The position numbers were made by a program, and so were the translations under genes. Source: Xenoacremonium recifei (Eukaryota; Ascomycota; Sordariomycetes; Hypocreales; Nectriaceae). From it: a stretch of 64,000 nucleotides of DNA. Below are positions 33,916-44,421 of this stretch, piece by piece (the first letter of the stretch is position 1; every line of letters begins with the position of its first letter). The notes beneath the pieces are model-generated. The model had not been told where the DNA came from, searched no databases, and worked only from the letters and a program-made list of their open reading frames with translations. Where the stretch lies: NCBI GenBank assembly GCA_012184525.1, contig WOFQ01000006.1:248001-312000 (forward strand). The letters run 5' to 3'.

Positions 33916-36516
33916 CTTCCGTTTCCAATATCGTCTATATTAAATCCGACGTGTAACAGAGCATCCAAGTCGGGAACGTCATTGACGCATTGAAGAAACG
34001 AAAAATTGCAATCAATCCCGGACTCAAATAGACTGAATTCTTGATGACGAGTTGCTTGGTCCTGAAGCCTTCCCTCATCGCTGCCAAGCGGCGAAGATAC
34101 CGCCGAGAACTGTGCCGACACATGGCCAGGGAGTTTCGCAATTTTGTCTAGTGCTGCACGGGATTCCTGTATAGTTCGAACCCAGATCAGCGGGAGATCT
34201 TCGTAAAAGTGAGAGTCTGGAAGGGGGGTCAGGGTTGTTTACATGTAGAACATGGTCAGTGTGCTTTCCCGAGCCACGTTTGAGCTTTAGATGGGCGCGC
34301 ATGGCGCTATCAATGATGGGGATGAGTCTCTGATGGTCTTCTTCATTACGATAGAGCAGCAGATAAACCATCAGAATTGCCAAAGAGCAGAAGGTGTAGT
34401 AGGATGTCATCTGTCCGCTGTTAGTACTCTGGTGATGTACAGCCGCACAGAGCTCTTGATACCCAGAATGTTGAATCGTAGGACTGTCCTTCAGAGACCT
34501 TGGTGGCAAAGCTCGCTATTCGGACGGCTGCGCTGACGCATCTTTGTACATAAAGAGACGGGCCGCGATCAGAAGGAACTGGTCCATGAAGCCTCCGATG
34601 GAGTACTTCTTCCCATAAGAAGCCTCTGTAAATCATTACCTGCACATAATAGAACGCACAATATATTGTATCCTGTTGCCTAAGAATGGTTTAGCATTCT
34701 GGAAAGTTCAGCAGAGCAATGATGATACCTTTTAATAACGGGGTTCAAAGCGTAAAATGCCAGGTCCGGGTCTAGAGAACGGTCCTTTTCTGGGTTGAAT
34801 ATAGACGGGGTTTCTAAGGCCCATTGTTCGAGTTGTGCGGTCAACAATTCAGTGATGCGATACCGTTCGGAAAGCGGGACATCTTTCAACGAATACAATT
34901 CCCTCATCGCCTGGCTACTTATTCTCATGATTCTGTAGCACCAGTTAGTCTAAGATCTGCTTCATCGTGTGCTGCGGAAGCGCTTACTTGAAATGAGCCA
35001 AAGCTCCTGGAAGTAATTGAGCTTCGGGCGAATTAGTGATAGGGAAGGTAGACGGAAGCTTTTGTGAAATATCGTCGTCATGAACACACTGAGGGCGACC
35101 CAGTGCTGCAGAGAGGTATCTGAACTCGGATTAGTTTGTGCGATGAACAACTCTTCTATAGTGCGAGGGTAGAACCTGTCGATGCAGTACATGACCCAGA
35201 ACAAGACACGGCGCCAGTACTCTTCTTTCTCGTTATCTGAATCGCTTGCTCGATGAAGGTTGATAAGTTGACCCAATCTCATTGCCGTTGAAAGGGTCAT
35301 CCAAGCGCTGTTCAGTTGAGTCATTGCCAGCTGCACTTGACACTAACATCATGGTTATTCTCTGCATATGACACTTCGCATGTGATCTTACGGTGAGAAC
35401 ATGAGCGCGGATCGTTGCTATGGAAGGGGGAAATATTGATTTTGTTTTGTCGAGTTCCCTAAGAGCGGAATGATACAACCTCTGTCTGTAATGTGTCAGA
35501 CGGATGGCTAAGAAGTTTGATCTTGGACACTCACGCCCTTTTTAATGCAGGGCCGTCTTCGTGTGACTTGTATGAAGACATCCTAAGGCAACTTCGAAGG
35601 CTTAGCCATTTGCTCCTCTGACGCATCACGCAGTCTAATTCACTGGACTAGTCAAGAGGGCGATAACTTACCCCAATGACATGATCAACAAGGCAAGTGC
35701 CAGCAATGCCGGGTCACTAAGAACTGTTTCGCATTCATTTTGGTCATACATTGTCTCTAGTAGATTGTCAATTTCTTGTCGCTCGAGGTAGCGATACGTC
35801 GCCAATGAGTGGTTGAAGACGCAGTCAACATATTCTATGGCGGTGGCTTTCTCTGGAAAAACCACCGTCGATGTGCCGGCGTCGAGTCGATCTGGATCTT
35901 CATTGATGACGAGGCATGCAGAGTCAAGTGATCTACCAGGTATCGCAGAGCGCAGGTGTTGGCTGATGAATCTGAGCATGCTAGTGTCTTCCAAATCATC
36001 CGGTTAGTAAAGGGATTTTCAACTTGGAATGAGCCTGGGCCCTTACTAGATTCTTCTGCAGGGCTACTGTACGTCTCAGGATTGTCCGTTGCCATGCGAG
36101 CCGGTAGAGGCTCTATTGAAGGTAGCTGTTGCTGCGCTACAGGATGTCAGACGCGCGTGAATAAGGAAGCGTCTTCATTGGGTTTACCTGGCGTAAATGG
36201 CTTCTCAGAGTTGTCACTCATTGACGGCCGCACATGTCGTCTTCGATTCGGAGCAATATCGTACGAACAAGCTAGATAAACAACCTGATCAATAATGTGT
36301 CCGATATTGACATGAAGTTATTCTCACTTGTAGACTTTCTAGAGGAGCATCGAGAGCAGGGCTATATGCACCATTAGTCGAAGCAATGCGGCGGACATGT
36401 ATCAGAGGGAGCTTTACAAGGTTCCCGTCGCATTTGTATTTCATCCGCTTGCAAGCATCGCAGGCTCTGGAGACATATTTCCCCCGACGCATCAGACGCG
36501 GTTGAGGATTGTCCAT
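33912..36516 (-). CDS. Zn2Cys6 transcription factor with fungal-specific regulatory domain
   Basis: Likely pathway-specific regulator of the island. Thirteen exons on the minus strand: 36418-36516, 36328-36361, 36188-36271, 36047-36136, 35672-35987, 35535-35582, 35392-35485, 35176-35342, 34988-35119, 34729-34932, 34463-34679, 34243-34410, 33912-34166; about 635 residues. The zinc cluster CDACKRMKYKC-DGNLP-CSRC-SSRKSTT-C is built from three exons. The middle homology region is clear: a MRLGQLINLHR helix, EEYWRRVLFWVMYCIDR, then YLSAALGRPQCVHDDDI. One boundary is uncertain: the intron after MSLG may end at 35583 (87 nt, chosen) or at about 35643 (29 nt, implausibly short), adding 20 residues in frame. 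Simple open-frame reading makes it look broken; introns restore it fully. Confidence 0.8.
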
Positions 36517-37180
36517 TGTGTGAGATTGCCGGACGAGTTGACCGAGGACGGATGGTGACTTGCTCTTCAGTTCTCCAGAGATGTTGTTGCGCCGATCAAC
36601 TGCTGTGGGGCGGAGGAGGACTTTATAGCTGGTCTTATCTGCGAAGGAACTGCCCCCTAATAAGGTCGCTAACTACAAATAGGTTTCGGGTCATGTGAGA
36701 TTTCAGATTACCCCAGAGTCAAACAATTAGGGCCTTGAGTTGATAATGGTGCAATGTGATCAATTTAATGGGTAGTCTACTGGAAAAAAGATAATTTGTT
36801 GTGAAGTACAGGAGACTTAACTATATTCCGCTGCTCCTATATGATGGTAACAGAATCATTTCCCGTCATTATGTCTAGCTCACCCCTTCTTATTAGACTA
36901 TGAATTGCCTCTATTTTGGGTCTCCTCGAATTTTGAAAGCTACGAGTAGGTGAGGGTGAGGGATTTAGGTTGAAATTAGAGATTTAGTTTAGTTTATATA
37001 TTAATCCGCGAATCCGGGAATCTTTTTTCCCAGATAACCTGAATAAGTCTTTTCTTTTAATATTTATCAAGACTTAAAAGAAAGGATTGATAAGTAGCCA
37101 CCTCGAGTCACTTAAGGATACTGTGTACAGATTTCGCGCAGGCTGTTCTACCTAAGCCAGAAAGAAGGGGGGAGATCAGA
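36517..37180. other. AT-rich spacer, 664 bp, with inverted repeats
   Basis: Upstream region of the regulator (minus) and 3' region of the amidase (minus). Contains one TATTCCG (36,834-36,840), and a dense set of inverted repeats at about 37,049-37,092: CTTTTCTTTTAA pairs with TTAAAAGAAAGG, and TTATCAA with TTGATAA. These could form the amidase 3'-end structure. No coding potential. Confidence 0.5.
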
Positions 37181-39253
37181 CTACAGGCTGGCGTGGCCAT
37201 TATAATCATCTCTATTGCAGACAGTGTCAACAACCTGGCTTGCCGCTATGATCTCTTCATCATGATACGGGCGTCCTACAAGTTGCAAAGCAACAGGCTG
37301 GTTCTTATATCTTTCAAAATCGTCTAATAGAATAGTCAACCCCGGAAAATCTCATCAGTTAGAGTGAAGGATCACATACAAATTTCCCAATTTTGAGCAT
37401 CAAATGGATTGCTCCTTGGTTGGTAGTCCAAGTCTTTCTTGTCTTTCTCCGCATCAACCTTGAAGTCTTTAATGGGCAACGTCGTCGAAGGATAGTCAAG
37501 AAGGTTGAATAGGCTACTATATCCCCACCACACGGGAAAGTCGTGAGGAAAAGAACAACATGGTGCAACAGGACAGATCATTGCGTCCATGGTGCGGCCT
37601 ATACTACTCTCCATTATGGTCTCAGTCCATGCTTTAGCGAATGCTGCCTTGTAGCGAGACTGCATGGTGTTCAGCTGGACAAATTTAATGAGCCGGCTGT
37701 AATAGGAACATATTATTTCTGGGAATGCGCACAAACCTTGTACACTTCCGATACTTTGAGCTCTTTTATATCGAAGATTTTAAGGTGTTTTTGGAGTGAT
37801 GGGATCAGAGGCTCCCCGCCGGCGGTAACTACAGCTTTGAGCTCTGCGCCTCCTGTTTGAAAATATAGCTTCCACTACGTCACAACCATTAGCCCCTGTA
37901 GCTGAGATTGGTAGTGTATAATTGACGAACCGTGCAGACAGCAGCTTCCCATAGGTCGAAGGGCGGATGAAACTCGAATACTAAGCGACAATTAGACTAT
38001 GAACTTAGAGGTTTCAAGGAGTAGTTCTTGCCTTCATGCCCTGCGCTCTTGAGCTTCTGCATGGTTTCTGCTATGGCTCTTTGAATTGGCGGATGAGGGT
38101 CGACAACCCCATCGGTCACCATGAACCCGAAACTCATCTTTTCCCTTGGCGGCGACACCTCACGCCACGGAATGGGAATACAGCCTGGCTCAAACTCTCT
38201 TTGCGGATGAGCATTGATGATCTTAGTGAACATGCGAATATCCTCCATGCTGTGCGCAATCGGACCGCAGGACACACGGATAGCAGTCTGCCCTGGTCCA
38301 GCACTCCGGAAGCCTGCGCGAGGAATCCGCTCCGAACTTGGTCTAATAGAATAGAGACCATTGAACGCTGCTGGAACTCGGATGCTACCTCCTATGTCAG
38401 ACGAAGGACAAATCACGCCACCTTTCAAAGCCAGCAAGGCAGCATCGCCGCCAGATGAGCCGCCAGAAGTCAACTTGGTATTATACGGGTTGAGAGTTCG
38501 CCCCCACATGTTACTGACTGTCTCGAGAGCCATGCCAGTCTGCGGCATGTGGGTTTTGACGTAGAAGATTGCTGTTCCTCTGTTCAGCAAAATGACATAC
38601 AGCATAGTGTACATGCCCACTTACCTCCAGCTTCTCGGAGCACAGCAACAAGGGACGAATCCTGAGTTGCAGGAGGGTCATTGGCCCAAGCGATGAAGCT
38701 TTTACTTGTCTTGCGTCCGGCGATATCATACATGTCTTTGATAGCAACAGGGAGGCCATGAAGCGGTCCCACGGGCTTTCCAGTCTTTTCCAGCAGTGCA
38801 TCAAGCTCTCGAGCTCGTTCGAGGGCCTCGGAGGGGAAGTAGTCAACCAAACAATTCGTCTATCAATGTCAATCTTGGGGGCATGCTAAGTTTGAACGAA
38901 AAACGCACTAGTTGATGGGCAATTGCAGCCCGACCGCAGAATGCCTCGGTAACTTCAACAGCTGTCAACGCCCTTGAATGCAATTTACGGAGGATTTCAG
39001 ACGCAGTCAGGCTTGTTATGAAAAGCTGACGGGCCGTTAAGAGATTGCATGTTTCAGGGACTGATGTCACATTGCTTCCGGCAGCGTAAGCAGTTTTGAG
39101 CCGCCATTGACGTGGGATCTTCTCGGTGAGTTGCTTCTGGAGAGCAGATGCCACCTCCTGCCACGGCGGAGGTTGTGTATTCTCCATCTGCTCGAGGCTG
39201 CCCATTTCTGCAATAGATGTCTGGTCTAAGAATTTGGCATTGCAACGCAGCAT
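37181..39253 (-). CDS. Amidase-signature family hydrolase
   Basis: Hydrolyses amide bonds by a Ser-cisSer-Lys triad. Seven exons: 38909-39253, 38625-38859, 38032-38577, 37931-37980, 37737-37874, 37380-37674, 37181-37323; 583 residues. Triad residues are all visible: Lys156 in GLPVAIKDMYD, cis-Ser234 in TSGGSSGGDAA and Ser258 in SSDIGGSIRVPAAFNG. Resembles fungal acetamidase/general amidases in its N-terminal WQEVASALQKQL...IPRQWRL segment. Intron 3 (37981-38031) starts with GCAAGA: a GC-AG intron. The start could also be 39205 or 39187 within the same frame. No signal peptide. Divergent from the GNAT gene across a promoter with AATTCCG motifs. Substrate unknown; release of ammonia or cleavage of an amide-capped intermediate are both possible. 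Confidence 0.83.
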
Positions 39254-39607
39254 CTAAAACACAGCCACTATTTTTCTGATTTTCAAAATATTTATCCCCC
39301 CATATGGGCCCAGTTCGGCAGACCCTGAGAGTGTTCACTATCTGGGTCGAGGCTTGTCGGAATGTGGCAACGAGTTTCAAGCTAAGTGGCTAAGTTCCGA
39401 TATTGGTAGTGGGCGTTTACAAATTCCGATCTTCTTATCTAGGCGTGAAACCCGCTATAATTCCGAGCGGGCTCTGTACGAAGAACAGATTGGGATTTCA
39501 CCTCGACTAACTCCTCTCAAAGATTCAGAAGCTTCTTGTGACATTGAGAGTGTGCTCTAAAGGTTGCCATCTGTAAACACTCCCATGATGTATCAGCAGC
39601 CATCGTC
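39254..39607. promoter_or_regulatory. Divergent amidase/GNAT promoter with AATTCCG motifs
   Basis: 354 bp between two outward-facing starts. AATTCCG occurs at 39,422-39,428 and 39,459-39,465, with a variant AGTTCCGA at 39,393-39,400. The second site reads CCGAGCGG, a CCG/CGG pair of the type bound by Zn2Cys6 proteins. Binding by the island regulator is inferred. Confidence 0.5.
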
Positions 39608-40364
39608 ATGTCTAACAGTGTAGTGCCTAAAACCTCTGTAGGGGGTATTGAGCATTGGGAGAAGTGTACAGCTGTCCTCGCCCCAGCATTCATGAACGAC
39701 GCCCTTGTGCGAATGTTCTTTGCCGAAAAGAACCAGCTCCCTACGGCTGATGGAATAAACGAACGCGACATGTTCACTTATTGGACTCCGCTTGTAAAGG
39801 ACACCCTGCAACAAGGTGGTGAGATCGTTGAAGCCTGTTCTTGGGCTGCAGTCGCTGTTTGGTAAGAGTCCCCTCTATATTGGGGCCATCACTCTCGATT
39901 TACTTATTGACATTTGATTTGTACGTATGCAGGAGACCACCCCAGTCAAACACCATGTCAAACGCGCCAAATGCCGTATCAAGACCACCCGTCGCTGGAG
40001 AGTACCTCGAGAAGCGGGATAAAATGAAGGCGACACATCTCAAAGGCCGTCAATACTGGTTTCTGCATATGCTTGGCCGAAACCCATCGCAACACATTCC
40101 GGGTGAGTAACAGAGCACAGCAGCCTCAACTTAGTGCTGGCCACAACTGACCTTGATCTCCTTACAGGCGCTATTCGAGCTCTCATCCAGCCTTATTTAG
40201 AGAGAGCGCGCTCTGAAGGGCTCCCTGTGTGGGTAGAAGCAACCAACACTCACGCTCGGGATGTCTACATCCATTTCGGCTTTCGAACAGTCGGTACGGC
40301 TGTGATTGGAGAGCAGTCGCCATACACGCCCGTAACGGTGTACGGAATGATAAAGGAGCCATAG
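39608..40364 (+). CDS. GNAT-family N-acetyltransferase
   Basis: Exons 39608-39861, 39933-40102 and 40168-40364 give 206 residues. C-terminal half has the GNAT arrangement: a LHMLGRNPSQHIPG strand-loop, AIRALIQPYLERARSEGLPVW helix, then EATNTHARDVYIHFGFRTVG, the typical motif B where a Tyr/Phe-rich turn follows the acetyl-CoA site. The pyrophosphate-binding Q/RxxGxG/A loop is only loosely kept (QHIPGA), so cofactor binding may be altered. N-terminal part resembles fungal GNATs of the small-molecule resistance type. Possible role in the island is N-acetylation of an amino group as protection or tailoring. Introns are short and in frame. Confidence 0.75.
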
Positions 40365-40402
40365 AAATAAAGCCATACATCAATTAGAAAAACTGTAATT
40401 TC

Positions 40403-41061
40403 TCATGAGCGATGGAATTGCTTGGTGATAGGAGCTTCAGGCCAACTCTGCACTCGATCTGTATATGTCCTTTCCTTACCCAGAACAAGCCATGCGTCGT
40501 CTGGGGATCCTAGCTCTTCATCCACTCGCAGCAAATCGGGATTGGTATCGACTGTCTCTTGGTATACAATGGCTGAGTCATATTTCCCTTGAATCAACGC
40601 ATCCGCTATCTCTGCCAAGGAACCAACTGATTCCTTGACGACTCTTGTCCATTTCTTGGTGTCTGTGTACGAGGCTACAGATGGATACAATATGCCGATT
40701 GACTCAGGAGAGGAAACATCTTTCCTTGTAGCAACGACGAGATGCTTGCTTGGAGATATGAACGTGTCTATGATGAATATCTCTTTGTAGTTGTTGCCAA
40801 TGATGTCGGGAGCGGCCGGATGAACACAGTTCATGACAACAAATTTCAGGGCCCCATTGCGTAGGTCATCCACAGCCTGACTAAATAAAGAATAGTAAGA
40901 TATTGTAGCTCGGGCTGAAAGGCCGTGGAAGTCCAGATATCGCCGTGTGACAAAGTCGTGATTTGAGCCTGCCAGCAGGGTGCCGAAAGCCAGTTTGTTT
41001 GATGATGGCCTACCCCGACGTCAGCACTCTGGGACAAAGAAAACCGCTAAGGCACTTACAT
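40403..41061 (-). CDS. Prephenate dehydratase/BacA-like small protein, start codon split by an intron
   Basis: Minus strand, exon 41060-41061 (AT) joined to 40403-41009 (G onward); 202 residues. The intron 41010-41059 has GTAAGT, a GCTGAC branch and TAG; it assembles the only in-frame ATG, giving MPSSNKLAFGTLLAGSNHDF. The protein resembles the two-lobed prephenate dehydratase/decarboxylase fold: a GTLLAGSNHDFVTRRYL start like the LGPxGT loop, a VMNCVHPAAPD loop, then SIGILYPSVASYTDTKKW and EIADALIQGKYDSAIVYQE. It lacks an ACT regulatory domain. BacA of bacilysin synthesis is the nearest known functional type, but identity looks low and another ligand-binding or lyase role is possible. Downstream of an AATTCCG-bearing promoter. 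Confidence 0.55.
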
Positions 41062-41427
41062 TCTAACGCATTCACTAAATCGACGGGTCTAGATAGGTAT
41101 CTAGCGGGAGCTTTCGTGTCAATGTGTTTCCTTCGTCAAGTTGTCCTAATGGCTCCTCTTATCTAGTGATCTCCCTCCAGCTTCTAACTACAATGTGCGG
41201 AGATTCTTTGATTTCCGACCCTCTTATCAATAGATAACTAATTCCGAGCAGTGGGCAGGGAGATTCGGGAACTTGAAGAGGTCTTGGTTCATTTTTCAAG
41301 AGAGATTGACTGTCAGAGTAAACAGTCAATGAATGCACCTTGGGTTGGAACCTGCATAATTGTTTCATTACTCTATAATTTATATAGGCACACAGGCGTA
41401 TGCAAAATATGCCGTATATACTTTAAT
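41062..41427. promoter_or_regulatory. Upstream region of the BacA-like gene with AATTCCG motif
   Basis: 366 bp between the BacA-like start and the RidA stop, both on the minus strand. AATTCCGAGC at 41,240-41,249 sits about 180 nt upstream of the start; a weaker TTTCCGA lies near 41,212. No gene. Confidence 0.45.
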
Positions 41428-41964
41428 TTATTTGGACTTCTGCACAACTCCCACACATTCCATCTCGATATTTCCGCCAAGGGGGAGCGATTTCACAAAG
41501 ACGCAACTAAAGAGGGGATTAGCATTGTTTTTCTTCCTTTCTATGTAATGCTGGTTCAATGCAATGTTGAGTGTTTTTTAATCAGCAATCTTTACTTACG
41601 TTCGAGCCGGTTGTTCTCTCCCAGTGAAGAATTGCTTGTACACTTTATTGACTCTAGGGAAGTCCGTCTCTTCCACCAAGTATATATTAACTTTTGCGAC
41701 TTGCTGCAGACTTGATCCACCAGATTCGAGCACCCCAGCTAGATTTTGGATACATTGCGCCTAGGCAGGTAAGCAATCATAAGGAGCAATCATTGGATCA
41801 TTTGTTCTCACAGTCCGAGCTTCGATATCTCCGTCGATTAGGACACCAGTCCTATGGTCGTATGGTAATACACCCGAGCAAAAGATAAGCCCCCCGGCAA
41901 TGATTGCCTGCGAGCTGACACCATTGTAGGTGCTCCCTTCTCTTGTAACAGGTATTCGTGACAT
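41428..41964 (-). CDS. RidA/YjgF/UK114 family enamine/imine deaminase
   Basis: Hydrolyses reactive enamine/imine intermediates such as 2-aminoacrylate released by PLP enzymes. Exons 41812-41964, 41600-41760 and 41428-41506; 130 residues, the standard RidA length. Visible family marks: AGGLIFCSGVLPYD near the N-terminus, the EARTAQCIQNLAGVLESGG helix assembled over intron 1, VAKVNIYLVEETDFPRVNKVY, and QPARTCVFVKSLPLGG with the catalytic Arg, formed by joining exons 2 and 3. ME CVGVV-type last strand is present. It is transcribed away from the amino-acid permease. In a pathway setting it would clear imines made by amino-acid-processing steps (inference). Confidence 0.88.
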
Positions 41965-42421
41965 GGTGAGACCCAGACTACTTTGTTGGTAATCGTGATT
42001 GTAGACGAAAGAAGCAAAAGAGTTCCTCTATTCCAGCTTTCAATCTCTTATAATTGACCCAAATATCTTCTGGAGAACGGTATTCTGTCTCCTCATCGTG
42101 AACTGCTGTGATATCCCCAATTCCGAAAAGAGCCTGTTATTATTATCTAGATTCCGGTGAGCTGCCTAGTCGGAATTAAAACACGTCTGATTGGTTGTTG
42201 ATACCCGCTGTTATCACTATGGTCTAAACTAGCAAACTGGAAAGTCTTGGAGACGTCTTAGACTTTTTGGGCCTAACGAGACCGAGAGAGTTGATGTGTT
42301 CGTCACCTCTGCCTGTCCGCATCTATAAAGGCACTCGTTAATGCCAAGATGTGTTGCGGCATAGCCTATCGTCGAATCTCTCTTCGGCATCTTTACACTT
42401 ATCTCGAATGACCTTGCCGTG
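41965..42421. promoter_or_regulatory. Divergent RidA/permease promoter with AATTCCG motifs
   Basis: 457 bp. AATTCCG at 42,119-42,125, and an inverted pair ATTCCG (42,151-42,156) and CGGAAT (42,171-42,176) separated by 14 nt, a layout typical for dimeric Zn2Cys6 regulators. Function inferred. Confidence 0.55.
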
Positions 42422-44421
42422 ATGGCCTCGACAGCCGTTGACATGGGGGACCTGTCCCTGAACCATTCTCGGAAAGGTCCGCAGGAATACAATCAGAAAA
42501 ACGATACTCGCTCGATCGATAATCTGGAAGCCGCATCTACGCGTATTGTTAGACTGGATCATACGCATCGCAAGCTCAAATCACGACACATTCAGTTTAT
42601 TGGTGTGTTCCTATCCTTGTTGAAGTTTCTGCCACTAGTTCCCACAAGCCACAAGACGACTAATCTTGAATAATAATGCTGTAGGCATCGGCGGTACTGT
42701 TGGCACGGCTTTATACGTGTCGATTGGCCATGGCCTGCTTAACGGCGGCCCGGGGAGTTTATTTCTGGGCTTTGCCATCTGGTACGTTGTAACCCGGATC
42801 TCATTCATGTTTGATGCTAGAAAACAAAAGGCCGAACTAACATTGAACTAGGTGCACATTCATTCTCTCTGTCACCGTCTGCATGGCGGAAATGGTGACT
42901 TATCTCCCTATTTCGTCACCTTTTATTCGGTTCGCTGGTCGCTTTGTTGATGACGCATTCGGTTTTGCAACTGGTTGGAATTTCTTCGTCCTTGAGGCCG
43001 CGCTTGTTCCATTCGAAGTTACTGCGTGCAACTTGATCATCCAGTACTGGAGCAGCGCAGTACCGACCGGGGCTATCATCGCCATCATTCTTGTCCTATA
43101 TGCGTAAGAGTGGTCTCCATGAATCGTGGAAAGCAGCGCCTAATGCTCGTTTTATAGGTGTTTCAATCTCATGACCGTAAAATGGTACGGCGAGACAGAG
43201 TTTTGGGCCGCTCTCGGAAAGTTCTTGTTGATCGTTGGTACGCTCGTCTTCACGTTTGTTGCGATGCTCGGCGGGAACCCTCTTCATGACCGATTCGGAT
43301 TTCGATATTGGGAAAACCCGGGATCCTTCACGAAATTATACTACGATGGCTCTCTTGGCCGATTCTGCGGCTTCTTGTCTTGCTTTATTCAAGCTGCCTT
43401 TACTGTTGCCGGCCCTGACTACGTGTCAATGGCAGCTGGTGAAGCCGAGAACCCTCGGGTAACCATGCCAAAGGCATTTAATGCGGTTTTCGTCCGTCTT
43501 ACGGCATTCTATTGCCTCGGAGCTCTTGCCGTGGGCATTCTAGTTCCGTATAATGATGCAGATCTCATCGCTGCATACGGGAACGGGGCCCGTGGTGCTG
43601 CAGCCAGTCCTTTCGTCATTGCGATGATTCGGCTACGCATTCAGGTTCTGCCGGATATCGTTAATGCCGTGCTACTAACAGCAGCATTTTCCGCTGGCAA
43701 CAGCTACGTCTACTGTGCATCGCGAGCACTCTATGGCATGGCCTTGGAAGGAAAGGCTCCAGCAGTCCTTCGTCGATGCAATAAGAATGGCATCCCGTAC
43801 GTCTGCGTTCTAGTTGTCCTTGGATTTGGTCTCTTGTCCTTTCTACAAGTTTCAAGCAGTGCTCAGGTGGTCATTTCGTGGCTTATCAACTTGGTTACAG
43901 CAAGCCAGTTGATCAACTACAGCGTTATGTGCTTCACTTACATCTGTTTCTACAGAGCGTTGGCAGCTCAGGGTATCAGTCGTGACAGCCTGCCCTACAA
44001 ATCTTGGGGCCAGCCATATCTTGCTTGGTATGGCTTTGCCGGTTGCTTCGTAATGACATTTGTTGGCGGGTATACCGTGTTTCTTCCTGGTCAGTGGGAT
44101 ACCACTACCTTTTTCTTCTCGTGAGTCGAGGGTACCCCTAAGGCTATGACAGGCTCGGCTAATTTGTGTTGCAAGGTACACCATGGTTGGTGTTTGTCCA
44201 ATCTTATATGTTGGCTGGAAACTCGTCAAGAGAACGAAAATCTACAAACCGATCGAGGTGGACCTAGTCAAAGACCTGGAAGAAATCGAGGAATATCACC
44301 GCAACTTTCGTCCATCTCATTCAACGTATGAACCCCCTGTCCTTCACGAGCTTTATTGATGAGTGTCTAATTGAATTATAGCAACAAGTTTGAGAGAGTT
44401 CTTGATGTCCTCTTTGGATAA
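42422..44421 (+). CDS. Amino-acid permease, YAT (yeast amino-acid transporter) family
   Basis: Plasma-membrane H+/amino-acid symporter of the APC superfamily. Exons 42422-42602, 42685-42781, 42852-43103, 43158-44120, 44176-44325, 44382-44421; 560 residues, typical length. The hallmark first helix IGGTVGTALYVSIG follows a cytosolic N-terminus ending KLKSRHIQFIG; later marks are CMAEMVTYLPISSPFIRFAGRFVD and GPDYVSMAAGEAENPR, a conserved loop. About 12 hydrophobic helices can be counted, and the tail DLEEIEEYHRNF is usual for the family. All introns restore frame. It could import a substrate amino acid or handle the island's product. Divergent from RidA across a motif-bearing promoter. Confidence 0.9.

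Noticed and set aside
35643..35671. A 29-nt intron in the regulator (GTAAGT...CCAG)
   Set aside because: Shorter than any usual fungal intron; an 87-nt alternative ending at 35,583 has a good branch site and keeps the same frame.
33912..36516. Zn2Cys6 regulator as a pseudogene with many frame changes
   Set aside because: Every frame change coincides with a GT-AG intron of 49-87 nt with a branch site, and the joined protein matches the family throughout.
36700..37140. Transposon remnant in the AT-rich spacer
   Set aside because: AT-rich with inverted repeats, but no transposase fragment, terminal repeats with target duplication, or second copy in the window.
41251..41715. 154-codon plus-strand frame with hydrophobic stretches
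   Set aside because: Overlaps two RidA exons and an intron on the opposite strand; the RidA reading has strong family support.
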